A DNA stretch of 64,000 bases from Marivita lacus (GTDB taxonomy: Bacteria; Pseudomonadota; Alphaproteobacteria; Rhodobacterales; Rhodobacteraceae): assembly GCF_014637725.1 (NCBI RefSeq), contig NZ_BMFC01000001.1, forward strand, positions 498,632 through 562,631, read 5' to 3'. Position 1 is the stretch's first letter. Each line of letters opens with the position of its first letter. Shown here in pieces: positions 34,093 through 42,846 of the stretch. The notes beneath the pieces were generated by a model. That model was given only the letters and a program-made list of their open reading frames with translations. It made no database searches and was not told where the DNA came from. Position numbers and translations under genes: made by a program.

Positions 34093-34959
34093 TCAGGGCT
34101 TTCGGAAAATCCGGGTCGAGCGGAACATGTCTTCCAGTGCCTCGATACGTGCGCGCGCCGTATCGGACACTCGGGTCTGAACCTCGGCAATCAGCGCCTC
34201 GATGATCAGATTGATGGCAAGGGTGGAATCCCAGCTCGAAGGCACCTCGATCATCGCATTGACCACGTGATCTGCCAGCCCCGAGATCGGCGAGCCCCAT
34301 TGATCGGTGAAAAGGATGATTGCGGCCCCGCGTTCCTTGGCCAGTTCGGCCAGCCGTTCGAGATCACGCTCATACCGCCGGATGTCGAACAGGATCAGGA
34401 CCGACGCGTTGTCCATGTCGAGGATGTATTGCGGCCAGACATTCGGCGACGCCCCCAGAAGCGTCACACCGGGGCGGATGATCTGGAGATGGTTGTAGAA
34501 GTAATCGGCGTTTGACCGCGTGATCCGTCCACCCGACAGGTAGACCGGCCGTTGCCGATCCGCCAGAACCCCCGCTATGGCATCCAGCGTTCCCGGCTCC
34601 AGCCGGTCGATGGTGCGGCTCAGGTTGTCGAACACCGCCTCTGCAAAAGCCTTGAACGCCGCTGATCCCGGCTTGGTGTCGCCCCAGCCTTCGCGCTTGC
34701 GGATGGGGGTCTTGAACTGTTCGGATGCCTCGTCGCGCATTGCGGCCTGCAATTCGGGAAAACCGTCAAAACCAAGCTTGCGCGCAAGCCGGATGACCGT
34801 GGGCGTAGAGACCCCCGCAGCTTCGGCAATGCGGGTGATGGATTGCAAGCCACCCACCGGGTAATCGCGCATGAGAACGCTCGACAATTGCCGTTCGGCG
34901 GGCGTCAGCGCACCGGCCTGTTCATGCAGCTTGTCCTTGACTGAAAGGGGTTTGGCCAT
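34093..34959 (-). CDS. RpiR-family regulator (HTH + SIS domain)
   Basis: This 288-residue protein has an N-terminal HTH_6 domain (LTPAERQLSSVLMRDYP ... VSTPTVIRLARKLGFDGFPEL) and a C-terminal SIS sugar-isomerase-like domain (VYLSGGRITRSNADYF). The start at 34959 (MAKPLSV) is preferred over a codon 51 bases upstream. It is divergent from the amidohydrolase/TRAP operon, and a six-base inverted repeat in the shared promoter is its likely operator. The effector is probably a substrate or intermediate of that operon. Confidence 0.85.
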   Translation of the reverse strand: MAKPLSVKDKLHEQAGALTPAERQLSSVLMRDYPVGGLQSITRIAEAAGVSTPTVIRLARKLGFDGFPELQAAMRDEASEQFKTPIRKREGWGDTKPGSAAFKAFAEAVFDNLSRTIDRLEPGTLDAIAGVLADRQRPVYLSGGRITRSNADYFYNHLQIIRPGVTLLGASPNVWPQYILDMDNASVLILFDIRRYERDLERLAELAKERGAAIILFTDQWGSPISGLADHVVNAMIEVPSSWDSTLAINLIIEALIAEVQTRVSDTARARIEALEDMFRSTRIFRKP

Positions 34960-34973
34960 CGCCTGACGCCTTT

Positions 34974-34989
34974 TGTAGCAATCGCTACA
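34974..34989. promoter_or_regulatory. Inverted repeat, likely RpiR operator
   Basis: TGTAGC-AATC-GCTACA is a perfect inverted repeat 15 bases upstream of the rpiR start codon and 74 bases before the divergent operon. Its position fits autoregulation and control of the catabolic operon. Confidence 0.55.
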
Positions 34990-35027
34990 TTGGTAACCAT
35001 CTTGGTACAATAATCAACGAAATTATC

Positions 35028-35056
35028 TTGACAGATCTTGGTGCCCCAACCCTAAT
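35028..35056 (+). promoter_or_regulatory. Sigma-70-like promoter of the TRAP/GS operon
   Basis: TTGACA (35028-35033) is followed after 17 bases by CCTAAT (35051-35056). Transcription would begin close to the GTG at 35063, with no ribosome site, so the message may be leaderless. Confidence 0.45.
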
Positions 35057-35062
35057 GACGTC

Positions 35063-35833
35063 GTGAGCACAGCCAGAGAACATACGATTCTGGGTCCCGA
35101 TGACGGGCCCGCCGCCGAGGTGATCAACCCTCGCGGGGCAGCTCCGATCTGCCTTGTCTGCGAACATGCGAGCGCATTTATCCCCGCCACGCTGGGTGAT
35201 CTTGGCGTCGCGCCGGAACACCGCCAGAGCCATGCCGCATGGGATATCGGCGGGCGTGATCTGGCGACCGCCCTGTCGCAACGGCTGGACGCCCCACTCG
35301 TGGCATCGCGTGTCTCGCGGCTGGTCTACGACTGCAATCGTCCCCCGAACGCGCCCGGCGCGATCCCTGAAAAATCCGAAGTGGTGGAGGTGCCCGGCAA
35401 TGTCGGCCTGTCCGACACCGCCCGCGCCGCCCGCGCGACGGAGGTTTATGATCCCTTCCGCACCTTGCTAAAAACCACGCTTGACGGATTTGCCGAGCCT
35501 CCGGTTCTTGTCACCATCCATTCCTTCACGCCTGTCTGGTTCGGTCAGCCCCGCGAGGTGGAGCTTGGCCTCCTGCATGACAGCGACGACCGGCTGGCCC
35601 GCGCCATGCTGGCCGAAGCACCGGACGGCTTGGACGCAAGGCTGAACGCGCCCTATTCGGTGACCGATGGCGTCACCCACACCCTGCGCGAACATGCGAT
35701 CCCGCGCGGCGTGCAGAACGTGATGATCGAAGTCCGCAACGACCTTGTCTCGGACGCGGCGGGTGTGGCCAGGTTCGCAGGCATCCTCGACACCATGCTG
35801 ACCCGCGCACTGGCGACACAGGGGGTCACATGA
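35063..35833 (+). CDS. N-formylglutamate amidohydrolase family protein
   Basis: This 256-residue protein is of the FGase family (ICLVCEHASAFIP, WDIGGRDLA, SRLVYDCNRPPNAPG, VTIHSFTPVW). Family members remove a formyl or other acyl group from glutamate amides using a zinc ion. There are no histidine-use genes nearby, so hydrolysis of a gamma-glutamyl or N-acyl intermediate made by the glutamine synthetase-like enzyme of the same operon is more likely. The start GTG 35063 has no clear ribosome site. It overlaps dctQ by ATGA. Confidence 0.8.
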   Translation: MSTAREHTILGPDDGPAAEVINPRGAAPICLVCEHASAFIPATLGDLGVAPEHRQSHAAWDIGGRDLATALSQRLDAPLVASRVSRLVYDCNRPPNAPGAIPEKSEVVEVPGNVGLSDTARAARATEVYDPFRTLLKTTLDGFAEPPVLVTIHSFTPVWFGQPREVELGLLHDSDDRLARAMLAEAPDGLDARLNAPYSVTDGVTHTLREHAIPRGVQNVMIEVRNDLVSDAAGVARFAGILDTMLTRALATQGVT

Positions 35834-36411
35834 TCCGCGCGCTCAAGGCCTATGTCGGGGTGATCGACCCATTCAACCGGATGATCGGGCGCATCGTGAT
35901 GTACGGCATCTTCGTGATGATGGGCATCCTGCTGTGGTCGTCCGTCACCAAGGTGTTCTTCCTGCCCTCGCTCTGGACGCTGGAAATGGCGCAATTCGCG
36001 ATGGTCGCCTATTACATCCTTGGCGGTCCCTATTCGATCCAGATGGGGTCGAACGTGCGGATGGACCTGATTTACGGCGAGATGAGCGACCGACGCAAAG
36101 CCGCGATCGACGCGGTGACGGTCGTGTTCCTGCTCGTCTATCTTGGCTTCCTGCTTTATGGCGGCATCGCCTCCACCGCCTATTCGCTGGGCTATTTCGG
36201 CTCCGAGCCGATCAGCTTTTTTGCCGGTCTTGCCACCGGCAGCGAAGAACTGGGCTTCCTCGAACGCAGCCCGACTTCGTGGCGGCCCTATCTGTGGCCG
36301 ATCAAGACGATCATGGTGATCGGCATCTTCCTGATGCTGCTGCAAGTGCTGTGCGAACTGGCCAAGGACATCCTGCGCCTCAAGGGACATGACATGGGGG
36401 CCAAAGTCTGA
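35830..36411 (+). CDS. TRAP transporter small permease (DctQ-like)
   Basis: This 193-residue protein has four membrane helices, with a DctQ-like pattern (MGILLWSSVTKVFFLPSLW, MGSNVRMDLIYGEMS). It joins the large permease in sodium-driven uptake of organic acids or related solutes. It overlaps the upstream gene by four bases and the large permease gene by one (TGATG). Confidence 0.88.
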   Translation: MIRALKAYVGVIDPFNRMIGRIVMYGIFVMMGILLWSSVTKVFFLPSLWTLEMAQFAMVAYYILGGPYSIQMGSNVRMDLIYGEMSDRRKAAIDAVTVVFLLVYLGFLLYGGIASTAYSLGYFGSEPISFFAGLATGSEELGFLERSPTSWRPYLWPIKTIMVIGIFLMLLQVLCELAKDILRLKGHDMGAKV

Positions 36412-37736
36412 TGCCGTATGAACTGATCGCGGCGCTCATGTTCTCGACCATGATGCTGATGCTGCTGACCGGCCAGCGCGTGTTCGGGGCCATCGGCTTT
36501 GTCGCCGTGGTCGCGGCCTTTTTCCTCTGGGGAGATCGGGGCGGTTTCGACCTCGGTTTCTCTGCAGCGATGAAGCTGATGAAATGGTATCCGCTGCTGA
36601 CCCTGCCGATGTTCATCTTCATGGGCTACGTGCTGTCGGAAAGCCGCATCGCGGATGACCTCTACAAGATGTTCCATGTCTGGATGGGCGGGCTGTCCGG
36701 TGGCCTTGCCGTCGGCACCATCGGTCTGATGGTCCTGATCTCTGCCATGAACGGGCTCAGCGTGGCAGGCATGGCCATCGGCGCCACCATCGCGCTGCCC
36801 GAACTGCTGCGGCGAGGATACGACAAGCGCATGGTGACAGGTGTGATCCAGGCGGGATCGTCGCTTGGCATCCTTGTGCCGCCCTCTGTGGTTCTGGTGC
36901 TCTATGCCATGATCGCGCGCCAACCCGTGGGCCAGCTTTGGCTCGCAGGCGTGATCCCGGGCCTGATGATGGCGACCATGTTCATCCTCTACATCGTCAT
37001 CCGCTGCAAACTGAACCCCGCTCTCGGCCCGGTCCTGCCCGCCGCCGAACGCGACATACCGCGTGCCGAGAAACTCCGCCTCTTGCGTGCGGGCCTTCTG
37101 CCGCTGGCGATCTTCTTCGTCATGATGGTGCCCTTCATCAACGGCTGGACATCGCTTGTCGAAAGCTCGGCCATCGGCGCTTTGGCGGCGTTCGGCGCGG
37201 CCGTGCTCAAGGGGCGCATGACGCGTGAGGTGTTCGAGAATTCGGTCCGCAACACGCTGGCCATCTCCTGCATGTTCATGTGGATCATCCTGGCCGCACT
37301 GGCCTTCGGTGCCGTGTTCGACGGATTGGGCGCGGTCAAGGCAATCGACGACCTGTTCACCGACCAGCTTGGCCTCAGCCCATGGGTGATCCTGATCCTG
37401 ATGCAGCTCAGCTTCATCATCATGGGCACCTTCCTTGACGACACCGCGATGCTGGTCATCGTGGCACCCCTTTACGTGCCGCTGGTTGGCGCGCTTGGCT
37501 TCGACCTGATCTGGTATGGTATCCTTTACACAATCACGACCCAGATCGCCTACATGACCCCGCCCTTCGGCTATAACCTGTTCCTGATGCGCGCGATGGC
37601 TCCGCCGGAAATCAGCCTGCGCGACATCTATGTGTCGATCATCCCGTTTGTTCTGGTGATGGTCGCGGCCCTCGCGCTCGTGATGATGTTCCCGCAGATC
37701 GCTCTTTGGCTGCCGGAATACATCTACGACAAATGA
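36411..37736 (+). CDS. TRAP transporter large permease (DctM-like)
   Basis: This 441-residue membrane protein has about 12 helices and DctM motifs such as GSSLGILVPPSVVLVLYAMIA and LGTFLDDTA-like FLDDTAMLVIVAPL. It is the transport channel of the TRAP system. Its gene sits between dctQ and the binding-protein gene in the operon. The substrate is set by the binding protein and is unknown. Confidence 0.9.
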   Translation: MPYELIAALMFSTMMLMLLTGQRVFGAIGFVAVVAAFFLWGDRGGFDLGFSAAMKLMKWYPLLTLPMFIFMGYVLSESRIADDLYKMFHVWMGGLSGGLAVGTIGLMVLISAMNGLSVAGMAIGATIALPELLRRGYDKRMVTGVIQAGSSLGILVPPSVVLVLYAMIARQPVGQLWLAGVIPGLMMATMFILYIVIRCKLNPALGPVLPAAERDIPRAEKLRLLRAGLLPLAIFFVMMVPFINGWTSLVESSAIGALAAFGAAVLKGRMTREVFENSVRNTLAISCMFMWIILAALAFGAVFDGLGAVKAIDDLFTDQLGLSPWVILILMQLSFIIMGTFLDDTAMLVIVAPLYVPLVGALGFDLIWYGILYTITTQIAYMTPPFGYNLFLMRAMAPPEISLRDIYVSIIPFVLVMVAALALVMMFPQIALWLPEYIYDK

Positions 37737-37792
37737 CAACAACCAAGACTCCGGCAACGGAGCGTTTCGCAACCCAACCGAGAGGAAATGAC

Positions 37793-38830
37793 ATGACCAC
37801 AAGACGCAAGTTTCTAAAAACAGCCGGCATCGCCGGTGTCGGCAGCCTTGCAGCCCCGGCCGTCGTCAAGGCGCAATCCGCGATCACATGGCGGTTCCAG
37901 ACCTACGCGGGTGCCGCTCTTGGCGAACACGTGACCAAGCCGGTCATCGACTACATCAACGCCAACTCCAACGGCGAGCTTCAGGTCGAACTGTTCTACG
38001 CTGACCAGATCGTCCCGACAGGCGAATTGTTCCAGGCGCTGCAGCGCGGCACCATCGACGGCGTGCACTCGGACGACGATTCCATGGCATCGCCCACCCC
38101 GCTGCGCCAGTTCGGCGGCTATTTCCCCTTCGCGACCAAGCACATCCTCGACGTGCCGGTGCTGTTCAACCAGTACGGCCTCAAGGAAATCTGGGAAGAG
38201 GAATATGCCAAGGTCGGCGTGAAGTGGCTGTCTGCCGCAGGTCAGGACCCGTGCAACTTCAACACCACCAAGGAAATCACCTCGGTCGCGGACCTTGACG
38301 GCCTGCGCCTCTACACGTTCCCGACCGCCGGTCGCTTCCTGTCGAAATTCGGCGTCGTGCCCGTGTCGATCCCTTACGAAGACGCCGAAGTTGCCGTGCA
38401 GACCGGCGAGCTTGACGGCATGGCATGGTCCGGCATCACCGAAGACTACACCGTGGGTTGGGCCGACGTGACCGACTATTTCCTGACCAACAACATCTCT
38501 GGCGCGTGGATCGGTTCGTGGTTCGTCAACCAGCAACGCTGGGCGGACCTGCCGGATCACCTGAAATCCGTCGTTATGGCCGCCACCGAGGCAGGCCACA
38601 CCTACCGCAACCAGTGGTACTGGGGCGGCGAAGCCGCCCTGCGCGCCAATGGCGACAAACTCGAACTGCGCCAGGTTCCGCCAAGCGAATGGGCCGAGGT
38701 CGAAAATGCTGCCAAGGAATTCTGGGACGAGGTTGCCCAGGAAGGTGAAATCGAGGCAAAGATCATCAGCATCTTCCGCGAATACAACAGCGTCATCAAC
38801 CAGGCTGGCGCGCCCTACACCTTCGAATAA
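37793..38830 (+). CDS. TRAP transporter substrate-binding protein (DctP-like), Tat-exported
   Basis: This 345-residue periplasmic protein starts with a twin-arginine signal (TTRRKFLKTAG, cleavage near residue 28). The mature part is DctP/TAXI-like, with the ligand arginine region LRLYTFPTAGRF. Tat export suggests it folds before crossing the membrane. The start at 37793 has GAGAGGAAA upstream. The gene is followed by a strong stem-loop and then the glutamine synthetase-like gene. The ligand is probably small and carries a carboxylate. Confidence 0.88.
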   Translation: MTTRRKFLKTAGIAGVGSLAAPAVVKAQSAITWRFQTYAGAALGEHVTKPVIDYINANSNGELQVELFYADQIVPTGELFQALQRGTIDGVHSDDDSMASPTPLRQFGGYFPFATKHILDVPVLFNQYGLKEIWEEEYAKVGVKWLSAAGQDPCNFNTTKEITSVADLDGLRLYTFPTAGRFLSKFGVVPVSIPYEDAEVAVQTGELDGMAWSGITEDYTVGWADVTDYFLTNNISGAWIGSWFVNQQRWADLPDHLKSVVMAATEAGHTYRNQWYWGGEAALRANGDKLELRQVPPSEWAEVENAAKEFWDEVAQEGEIEAKIISIFREYNSVINQAGAPYTFE

Positions 38831-38849
38831 TCGAAGCGACAGCACTCCG

Positions 38850-38876
38850 AAGCGATCCCCTGCGGGGGGTCGCTTT
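38850..38876 (+). terminator. Stem-loop after the TRAP binding-protein gene
   Basis: AAGCGA-CCCC and GGGG-TCGCTT form a GC-rich stem with a short loop, ending in TTT. It lies inside the operon, so it may act as a partial terminator or protect the 3' end of the binding-protein message. Confidence 0.55.
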
Positions 38877-38901
38877 GACCGTGAATGAAAAGGACGAGAC
38901 A

Positions 38902-40263
38902 ATGGCCAACATGACCCTTGATGACCTGCACGCCAAAGCCGCAACCGGCGCAATCGACACTGTTCTGGTCTGCATGGTCGACATGCAGGGCAGGCTGATG
39001 GGCAAGCGTTTCCATGTCTCGAACTTCCTCGAGTCTGCGTGGAAAGAGACGCATTGCTGCAACTACCTGCTGGCCACCGACCTCGAGATGGCCACTCCGG
39101 ATGGCTACAAGTCCACCAGCTGGGCGGCGGGCTATGGCGACTACGTGATGAAGCCTGACCTTGCCACGCTGCGCCCGATGCCGTGGCTCGATGGCACGGT
39201 GATGGTGCTCTGTGATCTGATCGACCACCACACACACGAGCCTGTGCCCCATTCGCCGCGCCAGATGCTCAAGAAACAGCTAGCGCGCCTGGCCGAGATG
39301 GGCCTGACGCCGATGATGGCAACCGAACTGGAATTCTTCCTGTTCGAGAAAAGCTATGACGAGATCCGCAAGAACGGCTATCGCACCCTGACCCCGATCA
39401 GCGGCTATAACGAGGATTACAACATCCTCCAGACCACCCGCGAGGAACACGTGATGCGCCCGATCCGCAACCACTTGGTGGCCGCCGGTATCCCGGTCGA
39501 AAACACCAAGGGCGAAGCCGAGGCCGGTCAGGAAGAGCTCAACATCCGCTACGCCGATGCGCTGGCCTGCGCCGACAACCACACGATCGCCAAACATGCG
39601 GTCAAGGAAATCGCCAACATGCAGGGCCATGCCGCCAGCTTTCTGCCGAAATGGCACCACACCCGTGTGGGCAGCGCTGCGCATGTGCACCAATCGCTGT
39701 TCAAGGGCGACACCAACGTGTTCCACGACCCGGACGCCAAGCTGAGCATGTCCGGCACGATGAAATCCTATGTCGCGGGCCTGATCAAATACGCCCCGGA
39801 CATGACGGTCTTTCTTGCGCCTTACGTGAACAGCTACAAACGCTTCCTGCCCGGCACCTTTGCCCCCACCAAGATCGCATGGTCCGTCGACAACCGCACC
39901 GCGGGCTACCGCCTTGTCGGCGAAGGCACCAAGGGCGTGCGGATCGAATGCCGCATCCCCGGCAGCGACATCAACCCCTACCTCGCCTGCGCCGCGCAGC
40001 TTGCGGCTGGCATCGCCGGGATGGAAGAAGGCCTGTCGCTCGAAGAGCCCGTTTCGGGTGACGTCTACAACATGACCAGCATCCCCGAGATCCCGAACAC
40101 CCTGCGCGCCGCCACGGAATCGTTGCGCGGCTCTGCCATGCTGCGCAGCGCGATGGGGGACGATGTGATCGACCATTACACGCGCGCCGCAGAGGTGGAA
40201 CAAGAAGCCTTTGACGCCGTTGTCACCGACTGGGAACTCCAGCGCGGATTTGAAAGAGCCTGA
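38902..40263 (+). CDS. Glutamine synthetase-family ligase
   Basis: This 453-residue protein has the glutamine synthetase fold: beta-grasp N-terminus, then the catalytic barrel with ELEFFLFE, GQEELNIRYADAL, GSAAHVHQS and NSYKRFLPGTFAP, and R-x-E (RIECRIPGSD). It lacks obvious features of a housekeeping GlnA and is nearer to PuuA/IpuC/GlnT-like enzymes that join glutamate to amines. The start at 38902 (MANMTL) has an AAGGA site. Its operon partners are an aldehyde dehydrogenase, an Fe-alcohol dehydrogenase and an FGase-type hydrolase, which suggests a gamma-glutamyl route for an amine or amino alcohol. Confidence 0.85.
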   Translation: MANMTLDDLHAKAATGAIDTVLVCMVDMQGRLMGKRFHVSNFLESAWKETHCCNYLLATDLEMATPDGYKSTSWAAGYGDYVMKPDLATLRPMPWLDGTVMVLCDLIDHHTHEPVPHSPRQMLKKQLARLAEMGLTPMMATELEFFLFEKSYDEIRKNGYRTLTPISGYNEDYNILQTTREEHVMRPIRNHLVAAGIPVENTKGEAEAGQEELNIRYADALACADNHTIAKHAVKEIANMQGHAASFLPKWHHTRVGSAAHVHQSLFKGDTNVFHDPDAKLSMSGTMKSYVAGLIKYAPDMTVFLAPYVNSYKRFLPGTFAPTKIAWSVDNRTAGYRLVGEGTKGVRIECRIPGSDINPYLACAAQLAAGIAGMEEGLSLEEPVSGDVYNMTSIPEIPNTLRAATESLRGSAMLRSAMGDDVIDHYTRAAEVEQEAFDAVVTDWELQRGFERA

Positions 40264-40266
40264 GAC

Positions 40267-41643
40267 ATGACCAAGACTGTAGACCTGATTTCCCCGATCG
40301 ATGGATCGGTATATCTCACGCGCGAGGTGCTGAGCCGCGACGCCGCCTTTGACGCCGCCAAACGCGCGAAAGCCGCCCAAGCCGACTGGGCCGCGCGCCC
40401 TGTCTCGGAACGCATCGCACTGGTGCGCAAGGCAGGCCAGATCATCGGCCAGCAAAAAGACCGCATGGCCACCGAACTGGCGCACCAGATGGGCCGCCCC
40501 GTGCGCTATGGCGGCGAATATGGCGGTTTTGACGAACGCCTGTCCTACATGGCCGAAGTTGCCGAAGACGCGCTGGCCCCCATGCAAATCGAGGACAGTG
40601 ACGCCTTCCGCCGCGTGATCAAGCGTGTCCCATGGGGTGTGGTTCTGGTCGTGGCACCGTGGAACTACCCCTACATGACCGCGATCAATACCGTGGCCCC
40701 TGCCCTGATCGCAGGAAACACCGTGATCCTGAAACATGCAGGCCAGACGCTTGCCGTGGGGGATCATCTGGCCGAGGCGTTCCAGACCGCAGGTGTGCCC
40801 GAAGACGTGTTCCAGAACCTTGTCCTCGACCATGACACCACCTCGGCCCTGCTGTCCGAACGCGCGGTGGATTTCGTGAACTTCACCGGCTCAGTCGGCG
40901 GTGGTCAGGCGATGGAACGCGCAGCGGCGGGCACTTTCATCCCGGTCTCCACTGAATTGGGTGGCAAGGACCCCGGCTATGTCCGCGCCGACGCCAATAT
41001 CGACGCGGCGGTCGACACGCTGCTGGACGGTGCGATGTTCAACGCGGGCCAGTGCTGCTGCGGCATCGAACGCATCTATGTGCACGAAAGCCTTTACGAC
41101 CAGTTCGTTGAAAAGGCCGTGGCCTGGGTCAACGCCCAGAAACTCGGCAACCCGCTCGATCCGGACACAACGATGGGCCCGATGGCCAATGTCCGCTTTG
41201 CCGACGAAGTGCGCGCCCAGATCGCAGAGGCACTGGCCGATGGCGCGAAAGCCCATATCGACACCATGCCCGCCGATGATGGTGGTGCCTACCTGACCCC
41301 TCAAATCCTGACCAATGTCACGCACAACATGCGCGTCATGCGCGACGAAAGCTTTGGTCCGGTCGTGGGCATCATGCCGGTCAAGGACGACGACGAGGCC
41401 ATCGCACTGATGAACGACAGCCGTTTTGGTCTGACCGCGTCGATCTGGTCCACCGACACCGCAACGGCCGAGGCGCTTGGTGACCGGATCGAGACCGGCA
41501 CCGTCTTTCTCAACCGCTGCGACTACCTTGACCCGGCGCTGTGCTGGACCGGCTGCAAGGACACCGGACGCGGGCAAGGTCTGTCGAAACTGGCGTATCA
41601 GGCCCTGACACGCCCCAAATCCTACCACCTCAAGAAGGCATGA
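40267..41643 (+). CDS. Aldehyde dehydrogenase family protein
   Basis: This 458-residue NAD(P)-dependent aldehyde dehydrogenase shows VVAPWNYPYM (about residue 130), the glutamate of STELGGKDPGYV and the catalytic cysteine in FNAGQCCCGIERI. It likely oxidises the aldehyde made by the following alcohol dehydrogenase to an acid. It starts four bases after the ligase gene and overlaps the alcohol dehydrogenase gene by ATGA. The substrate may be a gamma-glutamyl aldehyde; that is inference. Confidence 0.88.
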   Translation: MTKTVDLISPIDGSVYLTREVLSRDAAFDAAKRAKAAQADWAARPVSERIALVRKAGQIIGQQKDRMATELAHQMGRPVRYGGEYGGFDERLSYMAEVAEDALAPMQIEDSDAFRRVIKRVPWGVVLVVAPWNYPYMTAINTVAPALIAGNTVILKHAGQTLAVGDHLAEAFQTAGVPEDVFQNLVLDHDTTSALLSERAVDFVNFTGSVGGGQAMERAAAGTFIPVSTELGGKDPGYVRADANIDAAVDTLLDGAMFNAGQCCCGIERIYVHESLYDQFVEKAVAWVNAQKLGNPLDPDTTMGPMANVRFADEVRAQIAEALADGAKAHIDTMPADDGGAYLTPQILTNVTHNMRVMRDESFGPVVGIMPVKDDDEAIALMNDSRFGLTASIWSTDTATAEALGDRIETGTVFLNRCDYLDPALCWTGCKDTGRGQGLSKLAYQALTRPKSYHLKKA

Positions 41644-42794
41644 CCCAAATGGCCCCCACTGGAAACTGGTCCTATCCCACCGCCATCCGTTTCGGCGCTG
41701 GCCGCATCTCGGAAATCGCCGAGGCGTGCCTTGCCGCGGGCATCACCAAGCCCCTCCTGGTCACCGACCGGGGCCTCGCCAATATGGAGATCACCACAAA
41801 GACCCTGAACCTTGTCGAACAAGCGGGTCTGGGGCGTGCGATGTTCTCGGACGTCGATCCAAACCCGAACGAAAAGAACGTTGAGGAAGGTCTCAAGGTC
41901 TACCGCGAAGGCGGCTTTGACGGCGTCATCGCCTTTGGCGGCGGATCGGGTCTCGACCTCGCCAAGACGCTGGCCTTCATGGCGGGTCAGTCCCGCCCGC
42001 TCTGGGACTTTGAGGACATCGGCGACTGGTGGACCCGTGCGGACCCCGCCGGCATTCACCCCATCGTCGCCGTGCCCACCACCGCAGGCACCGGGTCCGA
42101 AGTGGGCCGCGCCAGCGTCATCACCAATTCGGTAAGCCACGAGAAAAAGATCATCTTCCACCCCAAGATGCTCCCCGCCGTGGTGATCTGCGACCCGGAA
42201 CTGACCGTGGGAATGCCCAGGTTCATCACCGCAGGCACCGGCCTTGATGCCTTCGCCCATTGTGTCGAGGCCTATTCCAGCCCGCATTACCACCCGATGA
42301 GCCAGGGGATCGCCTTGGAAGGCATGCGCCTTGTCGTCGACAACCTGCCTCGCGCCTATGCCGACGGCACCGACATCGAAGCCCGCGCCAACATGATGAG
42401 CGCCGCCGCCATGGGTGCCACCGCCTTCCAGAAGGGCCTCGGCGCGATCCATGCGCTAAGCCACCCCATCGGCGCGCATCACCACACGCACCACGGCACC
42501 ACCAACGCGGTCTTCATGCCCACCGTGCTCAAGTTCAACGCCGACGCCATCCGCGACCGCTTTGACCGCGCGGCGGGCTATCTGGGCATCGAGGGTGGGT
42601 TCGACGGGTTCTGCGCCTTTGTCGATCAGTTCAACGACAGCTTCGCGATCCCCAAAACGCTGGGTGATCTGGGAGTGACCGATCCCAACCTCGACGTGCT
42701 GGTCCGCGACGCTCTGAACGATCCCTCGACTGGCGGCAACCCGGTCACCATGAACGAGGCGAACACGCGGGCGTTGTTCGAAGCGGTCCTCTAA
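41640..42794 (+). CDS. Iron-containing alcohol dehydrogenase
   Basis: This 384-residue protein is a group III (Fe-dependent) alcohol dehydrogenase: GGGSGLDLAKTLA near residue 99 for NAD binding, PTTAGTGSEV, and metal ligands in DAFAHCVEAY and IHALSHPIGAHHHTHHG. It ends the operon; a bidirectional terminator follows. With the aldehyde dehydrogenase it would oxidise an alcohol group of the operon's substrate in two steps. Confidence 0.88.
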   Translation: MTQMAPTGNWSYPTAIRFGAGRISEIAEACLAAGITKPLLVTDRGLANMEITTKTLNLVEQAGLGRAMFSDVDPNPNEKNVEEGLKVYREGGFDGVIAFGGGSGLDLAKTLAFMAGQSRPLWDFEDIGDWWTRADPAGIHPIVAVPTTAGTGSEVGRASVITNSVSHEKKIIFHPKMLPAVVICDPELTVGMPRFITAGTGLDAFAHCVEAYSSPHYHPMSQGIALEGMRLVVDNLPRAYADGTDIEARANMMSAAAMGATAFQKGLGAIHALSHPIGAHHHTHHGTTNAVFMPTVLKFNADAIRDRFDRAAGYLGIEGGFDGFCAFVDQFNDSFAIPKTLGDLGVTDPNLDVLVRDALNDPSTGGNPVTMNEANTRALFEAVL

Positions 42795-42817
42795 GGACGG
42801 CACTTCTTCGAAGACGT

Positions 42818-42845
42818 GCGGGAGGCTTTTCGAAAAGTCTCCCGC
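42818..42845. terminator. Bidirectional terminator between ADH and puuD
   Basis: GCGGGAG...CTTTTC / GAAAAG...CTCCCGC form a long stem with one mismatch, located between convergent genes (stops at 42794 and 42847). The inner AAAA/TTTT tract gives T-rich flanks on both strands. Confidence 0.6.
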
Positions 42846-42846
42846 C

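Noticed and set aside
38902-40263. Housekeeping glutamine synthetase (glnA)
   Set aside because: It sits in a catabolic operon with a TRAP transporter and two dehydrogenases, with no glnB nearby; an amine ligase fits better.
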